From: a virus
Virus record (IMG/VR): IMGVR_UViG_3300031576_000014
Coordinates: 1-64,000 of that record
Length of the DNA stretch: 64,000 bases
Direction: 5' to 3' (one strand)
This document shows positions 39,753 to 48,183 of this stretch, one piece after another. The translations under genes and the position numbers were made by a program. The notes under the pieces are model-generated. The model was not told the origin of the DNA and searched no databases. It saw only the letters and a program-made list of their open reading frames with translations. The stretch's first letter is position 1. Each line of letters starts with the position of its first letter.

Positions 39753-42331
39753 AGCAAGCTCGCCTCCCAGGCTTCCGTTGCCGCCCGCGCTGCCAGGCGA
39801 AGCCCGTAGATCTCCGCGAGCATCCGCTGCGACCCGGAGACGCGCAGCCTCGAATCAAGGACAGCAAGGGCACCGGACGCGAGCCGCACGTGAAGGACAA
39901 GCTGCTTCGTGCCCGGGTAGCGGACGACCGCGGCCTTGATGTCCTCGAACACGCCCTCCTCGCTCTCCAGGAGATCGACGACGCACGCGCCCGCTGCCGG
40001 CGTCGACGCCTCGAAGCCGAGCTGCCCTTCGAGGACGCGCGCCTTCCGCCCGCGCGCCTTCGGGGGACGCACACGCTCGTAGCCCGTCTTCCAGTCGACG
40101 TCCGGGAAGGCCGCCTCGAGCAGCGCCTGCGTCGGCTTGTAGACCTGCTTCTCCCAGTAATAGAAGCGGTCGACGTCGACGTCCCCGTACTGGTCGATCG
40201 GCAGCACGACCTGCGGCGAGACGGAACCGTCTGCGACGAAGTATTCGACCCTCGTCCCCTCCCCGACGTGCTCCCCACGCTCGCGCAAGGCGCGCGCGAC
40301 GCGCACGTGCGCCGGCTCCGTGCCCTTTTCGTCATCGTCCCCGCCGCCCTTGCCGTACTCGTGAAGGGGCTTCGAGATCCCCTTCACGATCACGATCTCC
40401 TCGACAGGCAGTTGATCGTTGAGCACGTGCCGGAGTGCGCGGTCGAGCGCCTCGCGGTAGGGCTCCGCCCGGAGATGCCCCTTCCCGATGAGGTCGATCA
40501 TCTCTCCCTGAAGCCTGCGCGTCAGGAGGGCTGCGTCGCCGCGCTTGTACGCGAGTCCTTTGATCTCCGGTTTCGCCCCCGCCTCCGCCTGCTTGCCCTT
40601 GTAGTGCTCCCAGAACCCGACGTAGCTCTTGGCAGCGACGATCACGAGAGACCTGAACTTCTTCTCGTACGCGAGCTTGACCTCGTTGCGGACGCAGCCG
40701 GCCTCCCTCAGCATGGCCGGGAACAGCTCCGCGTTGCACCACGCGACGAAGGCCGCGAACTCCGTGTCCGAGACGTTGTCGACGAAGATGGCGTCCGTGT
40801 CGCCGTACCCGACGCGCAGGCTCCGCTCCGCCGCCGCCGCGATCGTGCTCTTCAGCAACCAAACGCCGTTCTGCGTGATCGACTCCGCGACGCGCTTGTC
40901 GAAGTAGCGCGAGAACATCGACCCGACGACCCCGTAGAACGCGAGCCCTACGACCTTGTACGCCGCCGACTTCCTGCCCGCCGCGTGCCACGCTTCCGTG
41001 CCCGGCGGAAGCTCCGCCTTCTTCTCGACCCAAACCTGGCGCTTGCTCATCAGGTCGCGCAGCGCCGTCGGCAAGATGCCCTCCGCACCGTTGTCGAAGT
41101 GGTGGCCGGTGAGGGGACAGCGGCAGAGACCTTCGGGGACCGGGCCCGCCGGGGACGCGTCCCGCCAGGTCTCTGGGCTCATGTTCCACGTCAAGATGAT
41201 CGACGGGTAGATCGACGCGAAGTCCGCGACGTGGACGCCGCGGGCGATCCCGCGAAACTCCGGCTCCATCACGTGCGCGCCCTCGTACTGCTCCGGCTTC
41301 AGACCCTCCTTGTAGAACTTCGTCGGGAAGCGCACGCCGCGCTCCTGCCCGAGCCGGAGCATGTAGCCGTCCATCTGCTGCGTCGGAAGGAGCCCGCGCG
41401 AGTCCGGGAGCACGCGGCAGACCTCCGCGATCGTGTTGAAGAGGTCGCCGAAGCCGGTCTTCTCCTCGATCTCGCGGAGAAGCACCGCATCCTTCAGGTT
41501 GTACTTCGGAAGGCGAGGATCCTTCGCCGCCCACGACTCGTACGTCCGGGACGCGTCGAAGTCGTCCTTCCCGTGTCCGAGGATCGCCGTCGCGATGCTG
41601 TGGAGCTTCATCGACTGCTTCTCGTCGCCGCTCTCCGCGCTCATCTTGTTCATGCGCTCGAAGAGCGCGAGATGGTCGAGGTAGTGGAGCCTCCGCGTCT
41701 CGACTCCGAGGTTCAGGAGGTCCGTTCGCGCCCACCAGACGGGAAAGTCGAAACCGTCGCCGGACCAGGCGAGAACCTGGTCGTAGCCCTCCATCAGCTC
41801 CCAAAGCTCGCCGAGCAGGTCGCCCTCGGCGCCGTTCGTCTCCTCCGCGAGCACGCGCACGAGAGCGGTCTCCCCGTCGTCGACGACCGCCCAGGAAAGG
41901 ACGCGCGCGTCCTCTTTGCGCGAGAAGGGCACGCGCGAGTCGATCTCGAAGTCGACGTAGCAGCGGCGCGGCTTCTCGATCGTCGCTCCCGTGTCGGTGA
42001 ACCATCGCCGCACCGCTCCGACGTCTGCCTCGTACGTCTTGACGCCCTTCGAGTCGAAGAAGGACGTGTTCTCCCCGCGCGTCCGGCACATCTGGGATCG
42101 CACGTAGTCGTCCTTGAAGCCGAGCCTTGCCCAGCTCCCCTCGACCTTGAACTCCCGCGTGAAGCGCGAGCTGCGAAGCTGGCGCGCGAGCGCTTCGTCG
42201 ACGTCCGCGGCGCGGAGGTACGCGACCCACTCCGCGCGCTCGCGGCGCTCGAAGAGCTTCCCCTGCGCGTCGCGCCGCCAGATCGAGACCTGGTTGCCGT
42301 CGACGAACGCGCTCAGGATCGGGTCGGTCAT
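39749..42331 (-). CDS. Family B DNA polymerase
   Basis: 860 aa. Exonuclease motifs: Exo I YVDFEIDS (Asp127, Glu129), Exo II SGDGFDFP, Exo III YNLKDAV. Polymerase motif A DFASIYPSII (370-379), motif B AYKVVGLAFYG (458-466; the usual NS is replaced by LA), motif C YGDTDAIFV (509-517) and KKxY-like KSYVG later. Replicative polymerase with proofreading. ATG 42331 follows palindrome copy 6 and a GGCGGCAA motif. Confidence 0.95.
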   Translation of the reverse strand: MTDPILSAFVDGNQVSIWRRDAQGKLFERRERAEWVAYLRAADVDEALARQLRSSRFTREFKVEGSWARLGFKDDYVRSQMCRTRGENTSFFDSKGVKTYEADVGAVRRWFTDTGATIEKPRRCYVDFEIDSRVPFSRKEDARVLSWAVVDDGETALVRVLAEETNGAEGDLLGELWELMEGYDQVLAWSGDGFDFPVWWARTDLLNLGVETRRLHYLDHLALFERMNKMSAESGDEKQSMKLHSIATAILGHGKDDFDASRTYESWAAKDPRLPKYNLKDAVLLREIEEKTGFGDLFNTIAEVCRVLPDSRGLLPTQQMDGYMLRLGQERGVRFPTKFYKEGLKPEQYEGAHVMEPEFRGIARGVHVADFASIYPSIILTWNMSPETWRDASPAGPVPEGLCRCPLTGHHFDNGAEGILPTALRDLMSKRQVWVEKKAELPPGTEAWHAAGRKSAAYKVVGLAFYGVVGSMFSRYFDKRVAESITQNGVWLLKSTIAAAAERSLRVGYGDTDAIFVDNVSDTEFAAFVAWCNAELFPAMLREAGCVRNEVKLAYEKKFRSLVIVAAKSYVGFWEHYKGKQAEAGAKPEIKGLAYKRGDAALLTRRLQGEMIDLIGKGHLRAEPYREALDRALRHVLNDQLPVEEIVIVKGISKPLHEYGKGGGDDDEKGTEPAHVRVARALRERGEHVGEGTRVEYFVADGSVSPQVVLPIDQYGDVDVDRFYYWEKQVYKPTQALLEAAFPDVDWKTGYERVRPPKARGRKARVLEGQLGFEASTPAAGACVVDLLESEEGVFEDIKAAVVRYPGTKQLVLHVRLASGALAVLDSRLRVSGSQRMLAEIYGLRLAARAATEAWEASLL

Positions 42332-42353
42332 CTCTGCGTTGGTTTGCCGCCCC

Positions 42354-42373
42354 ACGTAAACCGCGGTTTACGT
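42354..42373. repeat. Palindrome copy 6
   Basis: Core of 20 bp is perfect; the outer right base is changed, so one arm ends CGTC. It lies 23 nt upstream of the DNA polymerase start and 12 nt past the preceding stop. Confidence 0.95.
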
Positions 42374-42384
42374 CGACCGCCTGG

Positions 42385-43488
42385 CTATTCTTCGCGCCTG
42401 TCGACCGGGACGACGGAAAGCTCGAGCTGCCCGGTGCTGCTCTCCCGGACGGCGATCTCGAGGTGGACCCCGTTCGTCCCCTCGACGACGCCGTACGGTT
42501 GGTCGGCGAGCCTCCGCGCCGGCTTCGGCTCCTGGCCCCTCTTCGCCGGCCTCGCCCAGAGCTTGACGCGCTGGCGCTCCGCCGGGACGAGGATGGTGAG
42601 CGTCTTCTCCCGCCTGTTCTTCTCCGTCGACGCCCTCGTCGCCGCCTCCGTCCGCGCCCCCGCCTTCGCCTTGCGCCGCTTGCCCTTCTCGAGCTGCTCG
42701 CGCACCTGCTGGTGGGACGGCACCGCTCCCCCCTCCGTCAGCTTGCCCCGCGTCTCGACGTCGAGCTTGACCATCAGCCGGAGCGTCTTCCCGCTGTTGA
42801 ACTTCTTCGCCTGCTCCTCCGTGAAGTTCTCCGCAACCTCCATCAGCGAGTAGATGTACTGCGGCGTGAAGTTCAGCTCGCCCTCGCAGAACTGGTTGAA
42901 GCCCTTGTACTTCGGCTTCCCTGCGTCGTCGCTGCGCTGCTTCCAAAGCTCCGTCTTGTAGACGGCGCGGAAGATGTAGTCGCCGAGCTTCCACGCCCAG
43001 AGTGCCCCGTCGCCCTTCATCTGCTGGATGCGCGCGACCGCCTCGTCGAGGGCGCGCGTGCCCGCCGTCGTTCCTCCCCCGCCCGCGAGCGCGAGCGACC
43101 TCGTCTGCTGCTGCTTCTCCGCGTTCTCCATCTTCAGCTCCTCTTCTTCGGGTTCGTCGCCCGCGTCCTCGTCGCTTTCCTTCTCCCCGCTGAGCGGGGC
43201 ACGGTCCGCGTCGCCGCAGAACGGACAGTGGTCGAGCGCGGCGTCCGAGTCGCCCCCGCACCGGTCACACGTCGCGCGGTCCTCTGTCGGGATCGATTCG
43301 TAGAACTTCGCGAGGTCGGCCACCGCCCTCGCGACCCCGGCCTCGTCCGTCGAGATCTCCGTGCCCAGGGCGTCCAGACACGCCTTTTTGAGCACCTCGA
43401 CGGAGACCTCCCCGAGGTCGACGTCGGCGACCTTTCCATGAAGCTTCTTCTTCGCTGCGCTCGTTTTCTTCTTCCGGCGGCTGCTCAC
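42385..43488 (-). CDS. Zinc-ribbon protein of unknown function (367 aa)
   Basis: GTG 43488 overlaps the sigma-like gene stop. Basic N-terminus; zinc ribbon CDRCGG ... CPFCGD at about 85-110; acidic linker; then helical segments including FNQFCEGELNFTPQYIYSLMEVAENF and SGKTLRLMVKLDVETRG, which resemble DUF3102/KfrA-type phage and plasmid proteins. Lies between the sigma-like protein and polymerase. Confidence 0.65.
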   Translation of the reverse strand: MSSRRKKKTSAAKKKLHGKVADVDLGEVSVEVLKKACLDALGTEISTDEAGVARAVADLAKFYESIPTEDRATCDRCGGDSDAALDHCPFCGDADRAPLSGEKESDEDAGDEPEEEELKMENAEKQQQTRSLALAGGGGTTAGTRALDEAVARIQQMKGDGALWAWKLGDYIFRAVYKTELWKQRSDDAGKPKYKGFNQFCEGELNFTPQYIYSLMEVAENFTEEQAKKFNSGKTLRLMVKLDVETRGKLTEGGAVPSHQQVREQLEKGKRRKAKAGARTEAATRASTEKNRREKTLTILVPAERQRVKLWARPAKRGQEPKPARRLADQPYGVVEGTNGVHLEIAVRESSTGQLELSVVPVDRREE

Positions 43489-44090
43489 GGGGACACCTCC
43501 ATCGCGATGCTCCTCACTATGCCGCGCACGTCCGCCCGCGCGTGCTCCCGGCTCTGCCAGCGGTAGCGGAGCCTTTCGCGGCAGTCGTCGTAGATCTCGT
43601 CCGCCGCGGCGTCCGCGTCGCGCGCGCCCGCGTACGCGCGCAGGACGTCCTGGAAAGGCAGCCTCGCTATCGCGCGCCGGAGGTCGAGCGCCTCCTCCTG
43701 GCCGTCCTCGACCGGGATCTCCACGTCCCCCGCCTCTTCTCCGGCCTTCGCAAGGCTGCTCATGGGTGCCTCGAACCGGGACGGACCCTTCCTCCGGTGC
43801 TGCTCCGCCCCGCGCGCCTTGTGCGCGACCTTGATCGTCGCCTTGATGGCCGCGAAAGAAACGAAGGACCAGGCCGGACAGCCGCGCGCCGCGTCGAACT
43901 TCCCGACCGCCTTCCACGCGAAGAAAAGCAGTTCCTGATAAAGGTCCTCCGCCGTCATCCAGGTCGGCAGACGGAACGAGCGCGCGATCGCGTGCGCGCG
44001 GCCCCTCCACGCCGGCGCTGTCCCGCGCACGAACTGCTCGAAGGTGACGGACCCGTCTCTCGCCCCGCGGGCGATCTCCTCGTTGTTCAT
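43485..44090 (-). CDS. Sigma-70 region-2-like protein
   Basis: 201 aa from ATG 44090 (GGGAG upstream; ATG 44138 is also possible). TAEDLYQELLFFAWKAVGKFDAARGCPAWSFVSFAAIKATIKVAHKARG matches region 2 of ECF-type sigma factors, which bind core RNA polymerase and the -10 element. The second half is helical, but no region-4 HTH with the usual motif is recognised. It could pair with the region-4 protein at 8.9-9.4 kb. Palindrome copy 7 sits 120 nt upstream. Confidence 0.7.
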   Translation of the reverse strand: MNNEEIARGARDGSVTFEQFVRGTAPAWRGRAHAIARSFRLPTWMTAEDLYQELLFFAWKAVGKFDAARGCPAWSFVSFAAIKATIKVAHKARGAEQHRRKGPSRFEAPMSSLAKAGEEAGDVEIPVEDGQEEALDLRRAIARLPFQDVLRAYAGARDADAAADEIYDDCRERLRYRWQSREHARADVRGIVRSIAMEVSP

Positions 44091-44209
44091 CTTCCACGCT
44101 CCCGGCGCCTTGGGCGCCCTCTGCGAAAACGACTGCACGATCCCTTGGGGATCGATCCATTCTTAGCCGCCGCGCACTGCGTTTGGAAGCGCTTTCTCGG
44201 CCTGTTCCG

Positions 44210-44229
44210 ACGTAAACCGCGGTTTACGT
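44210..44229. repeat. Palindrome copy 7
   Basis: Core of 20 bp perfect. Supplies the TAA stop of the 26-aa gene ending at 44224 and lies upstream of the sigma-region-2-like gene. Confidence 0.95.
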
Positions 44230-44304
44230 GAGGGCGGTCATCGAAGTCCCGCGCGAACGCGCGGTGTTCGCCCGCAATGCCTTACGATCCGCTTCAACTG
44301 TCAC
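44224..44304 (-). CDS. Mini-protein (26 aa)
   Basis: GTG 44304 overlaps the upstream stop (GTGA). MTVEADRKALRANTARSRG, then a stop codon built by the palindrome. Supported by coupling; the other 130 bp before the sigma-like gene hold only the palindrome. Confidence 0.5.
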   Translation of the reverse strand: MTVEADRKALRANTARSRGTSMTALT

Positions 44305-44843
44305 TTTTCGGCCGTCTCCCTGAGCCGACGAGCGAGGTCGGCGAGCTGGTCGAGCGACGCTTCGCGCTGCTCCGTCCTCTCCACGTGGATCTCGAGCGCC
44401 TGCGCGACCGTCTCCCGGAAGCCGTCGAGCACGTCCGCCGTCAGGTCCTCGTCGACGGGCGCGCGGAACACGAGCCTCTCGCGGTTCGTCCGCCGCACGA
44501 AGAGGAGCCGCCCGAGCCGCCCGAGCACGAGCACCTCTGGATCGTCGTAGCGGACCGGCTTGTCCCGGTTCTGCTCCGCGCTGAGCACCCGCAGCCCCTG
44601 GAAAGGCTCGAACGTCCCGGGGATCGTCTTGCCGGCGTCGATCCCCCGGGTCTCTGTGTAGGAGCACGTCAGGTTCGGCAGCCCCCGGAGCGGCTCGCCG
44701 CGGAGCGCCTCGACCAGCCGATCCTCGAGCGCCCTGACAGCCTTCCTCGCCTCGTCGTTCGCCATCGCCCGTTTCTCCGAGAGCCGGCGCGAGCCCCGCG
44801 AGGTCTCGTCGAAGAGAAGATCGAGAGCCGCGCTCGTGCCCAT
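44301..44843 (-). CDS. Hypothetical helical protein (180 aa)
   Basis: Helical N-terminus (MGTSAALDLLFDETSRGSRR), a beta section (VLGRLGRLLFVRRTNRERLVF), and a C-terminal helical bundle. No zinc ligands. Function unknown; between primase-side genes and the sigma-like protein. Confidence 0.72.
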   Translation of the reverse strand: MGTSAALDLLFDETSRGSRRLSEKRAMANDEARKAVRALEDRLVEALRGEPLRGLPNLTCSYTETRGIDAGKTIPGTFEPFQGLRVLSAEQNRDKPVRYDDPEVLVLGRLGRLLFVRRTNRERLVFRAPVDEDLTADVLDGFRETVAQALEIHVERTEQREASLDQLADLARRLRETAEK

Positions 44844-44869
44844 GCCTCTAGTGGAGAACAATGCCGCCT

Positions 44870-45067
44870 TCAGGGCAAGCTCGGCAGCCGGTAGCGCCGC
44901 CGCCAACGGTCGCGCACCTCGTTGACGCGCGCCCCCAGCCCCCGGACGGTCAGGGTCTTCTTCAGGCACCCGTACGTCGTGCGCAGCTCCTCCGCCGCCT
45001 TCCTCGCGTCACCCTTGCACGCTTCGAACGCCGAGAGAATCTCCTCGTCCGTTATCGCCGAGCGCAT
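44870..45067 (-). CDS. Small HTH protein (65 aa)
   Basis: ITDEEILSAFEACKGDARKAAEELRTTYGCLKKTLTVRGLG has helix-turn-helix spacing of the Fis/HTH_8 kind, followed by a basic WRRRYRL tail. Overlaps the primase gene end by 59 nt, so the start is not certain. Likely DNA-binding. Confidence 0.62.
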   Translation of the reverse strand: MRSAITDEEILSAFEACKGDARKAAEELRTTYGCLKKTLTVRGLGARVNEVRDRWRRRYRLPSLP

Positions 45068-46034
45068 CGATGATCCTTTGCCTCAAGGCCGGCCTTCCGA
45101 GGTCGGCCGCGTCCGTGCCCTCCGGCAATCTTACCCGCAACGTCTTCGCATGGCGCGCGAGCGCCCCCTCGAGCGCCTTCGCCGCCTTCTCCCCCGCCGC
45201 GTCCGGGTCGGTCAGGAGAAGGACGAGCTTCCAGGTCGAGAGCTTGCGCACGTACTCGCCGACGCGCGCGTCCGCGAGCGGGTTCGAGCCCGCGATGGCC
45301 GCGACGCAGAACGACGTCGCCTTCTCGACCGCGAGCGCGTTGACCGCCCCCTCGACGACCGCGACCGTGTGCCGGATCTCCTTGCGCACCCACCGCGCCT
45401 CGCCGAACATCACCCCCGTGTCCGCGCCCTCCTTCGGGTGCGGTTCCAGGTAGCGTTTGAGCTGCCCCGTGAACGTCCTGGCCGTGTACCCGCGAAGATC
45501 CCCGCGCGCGTCCCTGTACGGGAAAACGATGCGGCCCGCGAGCCTGCCCGAGAGCGCGTAGCCGATCCCCCAACACTTGACCTGCCAGTCATCGATCCCG
45601 CGCGAGAGCACGTAATCGCGCGCGGACGCCGGCCAACGCTCGAACGGGTCCCAGCAAACGCCCGGCGGGTCCCTCACCGGGTCGCTCCTCCGCAGAGGAC
45701 GGCGATCCCGCACCTCCAACCGCGTCGAACCGGGGAGTGGTGACGTGTCCTCTTCGCCCTTCAGCCAGACCCGCGCCTCCTCTCGCGGGACACCGAGGAC
45801 GTGCTCGGCGAGATCGAGCAGCGTGCCCCCGAACGAGCATGGATAGCAGTTGTGCCATCCGTCTTTCTTCGTCCCAGGCGCGTCGACGATGCGCCAGCTC
45901 GGCGTGCGGTCCGCGTGCCTCTTGTTCGGGCAGAGCGCCGTCCACTCCCGCCCGCGCTTCTTCGCGTCGATGCCGAGCCTCTTCAAAACGCGTTCGACTC
46001 GCGTCATGCGTCGTTTCTCACCTGCAATGCTCAT
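45009..46034 (-). CDS. DnaG-type primase
   Basis: 341 aa. N-terminal CHC2-type zinc finger (CPNKRH ... WHNCYPC, Cys35 to Cys66), a central basic region, then a TOPRIM fold: VAVVEGAVNALAVEK with the catalytic Glu, and LLLTDPDAAGEKAAKAL with the DxD-type acidic residues. Makes RNA primers on the lagging strand for PolB, with the DnaB helicase encoded just upstream. ATG overlaps the preceding stop by 4 nt. No helicase-interaction domain of DnaG is obvious. Confidence 0.88.
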   Translation of the reverse strand: MSIAGEKRRMTRVERVLKRLGIDAKKRGREWTALCPNKRHADRTPSWRIVDAPGTKKDGWHNCYPCSFGGTLLDLAEHVLGVPREEARVWLKGEEDTSPLPGSTRLEVRDRRPLRRSDPVRDPPGVCWDPFERWPASARDYVLSRGIDDWQVKCWGIGYALSGRLAGRIVFPYRDARGDLRGYTARTFTGQLKRYLEPHPKEGADTGVMFGEARWVRKEIRHTVAVVEGAVNALAVEKATSFCVAAIAGSNPLADARVGEYVRKLSTWKLVLLLTDPDAAGEKAAKALEGALARHAKTLRVRLPEGTDAADLGRPALRQRIIDALGDNGRGDSLGVRSVQG

Positions 46035-46396
46035 CGGGCGTGTTCTGGATCGGGTTCCCTCAACCGCTCGAACAGGCTCGCAACGGCTTGCTCTACGCGG
46101 GAATCTTTGGAAACGAGCCTTCTGCGGATCTCGCGCTCCGCCAGAAGGACTGTCGTGTGGTTGCGCCGTTTGAACGCGCGGGCCAGCATCGGGTAGGACG
46201 CGTCCGTCCTCATGCGCGCCACGTACATCGCCACGTGCCGGGCGAAGGCGACCGGCCTCACGCGGCTCGGGCCGAGGAGATCGTCCAGCGAAACACCGAG
46301 CTGCTCGGCCGCCAAGCGCTGGATCCGGTCGACGATCGGCTCGGCCTGCATCCATTTTTGGCGCCACTCTCCGGCACGCTGTCTTTTGATGATCAC
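46031..46396 (-). CDS. DnaA domain IV-like origin-binding protein
   Basis: 121 aa. IVDRIQRLAAEQLGVSLDDLLGPSRVRPVAFARHVAMYVAR then RRNHTTVLLAEREIRRRL follows the DnaA C-terminal domain: helix set, the R-x-R-x-xxARxxAMY loop and the HTTV motif that contacts DnaA boxes. The AAA+ part is absent. GTG 46396 overlaps the preceding stop. Likely binds a phage origin; no DnaA-box cluster was found by eye. Confidence 0.8.
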   Translation of the reverse strand: MIIKRQRAGEWRQKWMQAEPIVDRIQRLAAEQLGVSLDDLLGPSRVRPVAFARHVAMYVARMRTDASYPMLARAFKRRNHTTVLLAEREIRRRLVSKDSRVEQAVASLFERLREPDPEHAR

Positions 46397-46551
46397 CGCC
46401 GCACCTTCGATCGCTTGCGCTTGAGCGTGCGCGCGCGGACGAGGATCGAGTACTCCGCATCTTTCTCGCACTCGCGCAGCAGCTCATCGTAATCCAAACG
46501 CCGCCATCGTCCCCCGGCTGCGTCGAGCATCTCCAGCACTCGCTTGCTCAT
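46393..46551 (-). CDS. Basic mini-protein (52 aa)
   Basis: ATG 46551 and TGA 46393 both overlap neighbours by 4 nt (ATGA and GTGA). MSKRVLEMLDAAGGRWRRLDYDELL, then a Lys/Arg-rich tail (RTLKRKRSKVRR). Between helicase and the DnaA-like gene, so a replication accessory role is possible. Confidence 0.6.
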   Translation of the reverse strand: MSKRVLEMLDAAGGRWRRLDYDELLRECEKDAEYSILVRARTLKRKRSKVRR

Positions 46552-48095
46552 AGCTGACCTCTCCCGCTCTTACGCTTGCCGCCCTTCTGCCTGAGAAATG
46601 ATCCGGCGACGGACACGTCCATGTCGTTGCCGTCTCCGGGGCGGTCGTACTCGATGCTGCGTCCTCCCCAGACCGCGCCGCGGTCCGGGTCCCAGTCGAA
46701 CTCGATCCCGAGCGGCCAGATCCCCCAACGCTGCTTGAGCACGAAGATCTCGAGCTTGTTGTCCTCGAGCTTCTTCCAAAGCGCAGGCCGGTGCGGGGCG
46801 ACGATGTTGTCCGATATCTCGATCCACGCTCCGCTGCCTTTGATGCCCTCCCGCGTCGGACGCTTGTCCGGCCGCATCTCGATGTCCTTCAGGCGCTGCT
46901 GCTGGAGAAGCACCGCGTGCATGCGCAGCTCTTCGATCATCGCCTGCTGGTGAACGAGCGCCTCCTCCTCCGACTCCGGGTCCGTGTACCGCAGGCACCG
47001 CTTCCAGAGGTCGGCGACGAAGACGTCGCAGCCCGAGTCCGCGAGGTAGCCGTGTACGAGGTCGAGGTTCCTCTCGTTCGACGGCTTCTCGCCGCGCCGC
47101 TTGCGGAACGGGTTCGCCCAGAAGCGCACGCGGTCCGTGATCTCGTCCATGCGCGCGCGCAAGACCTCGCGCCCCTCCGGCGTGCGGATCGGCGAGCCCT
47201 CGACGTTCTGCGGATCGCTCATGGCGGTGCGGCTCCAGCCGAGCGAGATCGTCGCGAGAAGCTCCAGCGTCATCCCGCCGGACGGCTCCCAGGCCCCGTA
47301 GATCACGCGGCGCCCTTCCGGGCTCTCCGGCGGATCGTAGCCTGACCCGTCCGCGCGGTGCTCCCAGCCCGCAAGCCCGAGCGTCAGGTGCGCCGTCAAG
47401 GTCGACTTGCCCGCTCCCGAAACCGCCGTGACCGTCGTGACCATCCCCGGCTTCGCTCCCGGAAGCATGCGGCGGCGGCCGTCCTCGTAGCGGTCGAGGC
47501 CCGGCAGCCCGAACGGGAACGTCGCGCGACCGGCCACGCGCTCTTCGACCTCCCGCATCTGGTCGCGCACGAGCTGCTTCGGCTCGAGCAGATGCGAGCG
47601 TTCCTCGTAGCCGTCGAACGCGACGACGATCGACCGCGCGAGCGCCCGCACGCGTTCCGGCTCCGCCCGCGGATCGCGCAGGGCTTCCAGGAAGGCCGGC
47701 ACCGGACCCCTTGCTGCGCCTGCGCGCGCGGAGTCCCAAAGCAGGTTCTCGAGATGCCAGGCCGGGTTCTGGGGAGCGCCGTCCTCCGCCACGCGCGCGA
47801 GCGCCCGTGCGGCGTCCTCGCCGGCGAGCTTCTCGACGACGGCGATGTCGACGGAGAGCTTTCTCCTGCGCGCCTCCGCGATCGCCTGCCACGCGTCGGC
47901 GAAGAGCCTTGTCTGGAAATGGTCCGCGCGCGCGCGCAGGAGCAGCTTGTCGAGCTGCTCCTCGGAGGACGCGAGGGCTGCCGCGAGGAGGGCCGCCTCG
48001 TTGACCGGATCGTGCGGGATGACGATCGGCTCAGGCGCGTCGTTGCGCTTTCGATCTTCCCTGTCGTCGCCGGGCCTTCTGCGTTTTCTCCTCAC
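46548..48095 (-). CDS. dnaB: Replicative DnaB-type helicase
   Basis: 515 aa. N-terminal helical domain (VNEAALLAAALASSEEQLDKLLLRARADHFQT), linker helix, and a RecA-fold C-terminal domain with Walker A AVSGAGKST (224-232) and Walker B CDVFVADLWKR. Ring helicase for fork unwinding, paired with the primase. GTG 48095 is the only start before the domain; a GGCGGCAA motif is 16 nt upstream. The start overlaps the previous small gene by 65 nt. Confidence 0.9.
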   Translation of the reverse strand: MRRKRRRPGDDREDRKRNDAPEPIVIPHDPVNEAALLAAALASSEEQLDKLLLRARADHFQTRLFADAWQAIAEARRRKLSVDIAVVEKLAGEDAARALARVAEDGAPQNPAWHLENLLWDSARAGAARGPVPAFLEALRDPRAEPERVRALARSIVVAFDGYEERSHLLEPKQLVRDQMREVEERVAGRATFPFGLPGLDRYEDGRRRMLPGAKPGMVTTVTAVSGAGKSTLTAHLTLGLAGWEHRADGSGYDPPESPEGRRVIYGAWEPSGGMTLELLATISLGWSRTAMSDPQNVEGSPIRTPEGREVLRARMDEITDRVRFWANPFRKRRGEKPSNERNLDLVHGYLADSGCDVFVADLWKRCLRYTDPESEEEALVHQQAMIEELRMHAVLLQQQRLKDIEMRPDKRPTREGIKGSGAWIEISDNIVAPHRPALWKKLEDNKLEIFVLKQRWGIWPLGIEFDWDPDRGAVWGGRSIEYDRPGDGNDMDVSVAGSFLRQKGGKRKSGRGQL

Positions 48096-48183
48096 GGGGC
48101 CCGGCGATCGTTGCCGCCAACGCGCGCCACTCGAACCACGACGCCTTGCTAACGCGCATCAGGTCGCGAAGCACGCCGAGCAT
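48031..48183 (-). CDS. Basic mini-protein (50 aa)
   Basis: Shares a base with the preceding TGA (TGATG). A helical head (MLGVLRDLMRVSKASWFEWRA) and a Lys/Arg/Gln-rich tail. Ends inside the dnaB coding start. Function unknown. Confidence 0.5.
   Translation of the reverse strand: MLGVLRDLMRVSKASWFEWRALAATIAGPREEKTQKARRRQGRSKAQRRA

Noticed and set aside
39890-42853. Very long open frame on the plus strand opposite the DNA polymerase
   Set aside because: It is the antisense image of a clearly conserved polymerase, Arg/Leu/Val-rich with no motifs. In this GC-rich DNA such antisense frames are common (similar long ones oppose the tail genes and the SbcC-like gene).
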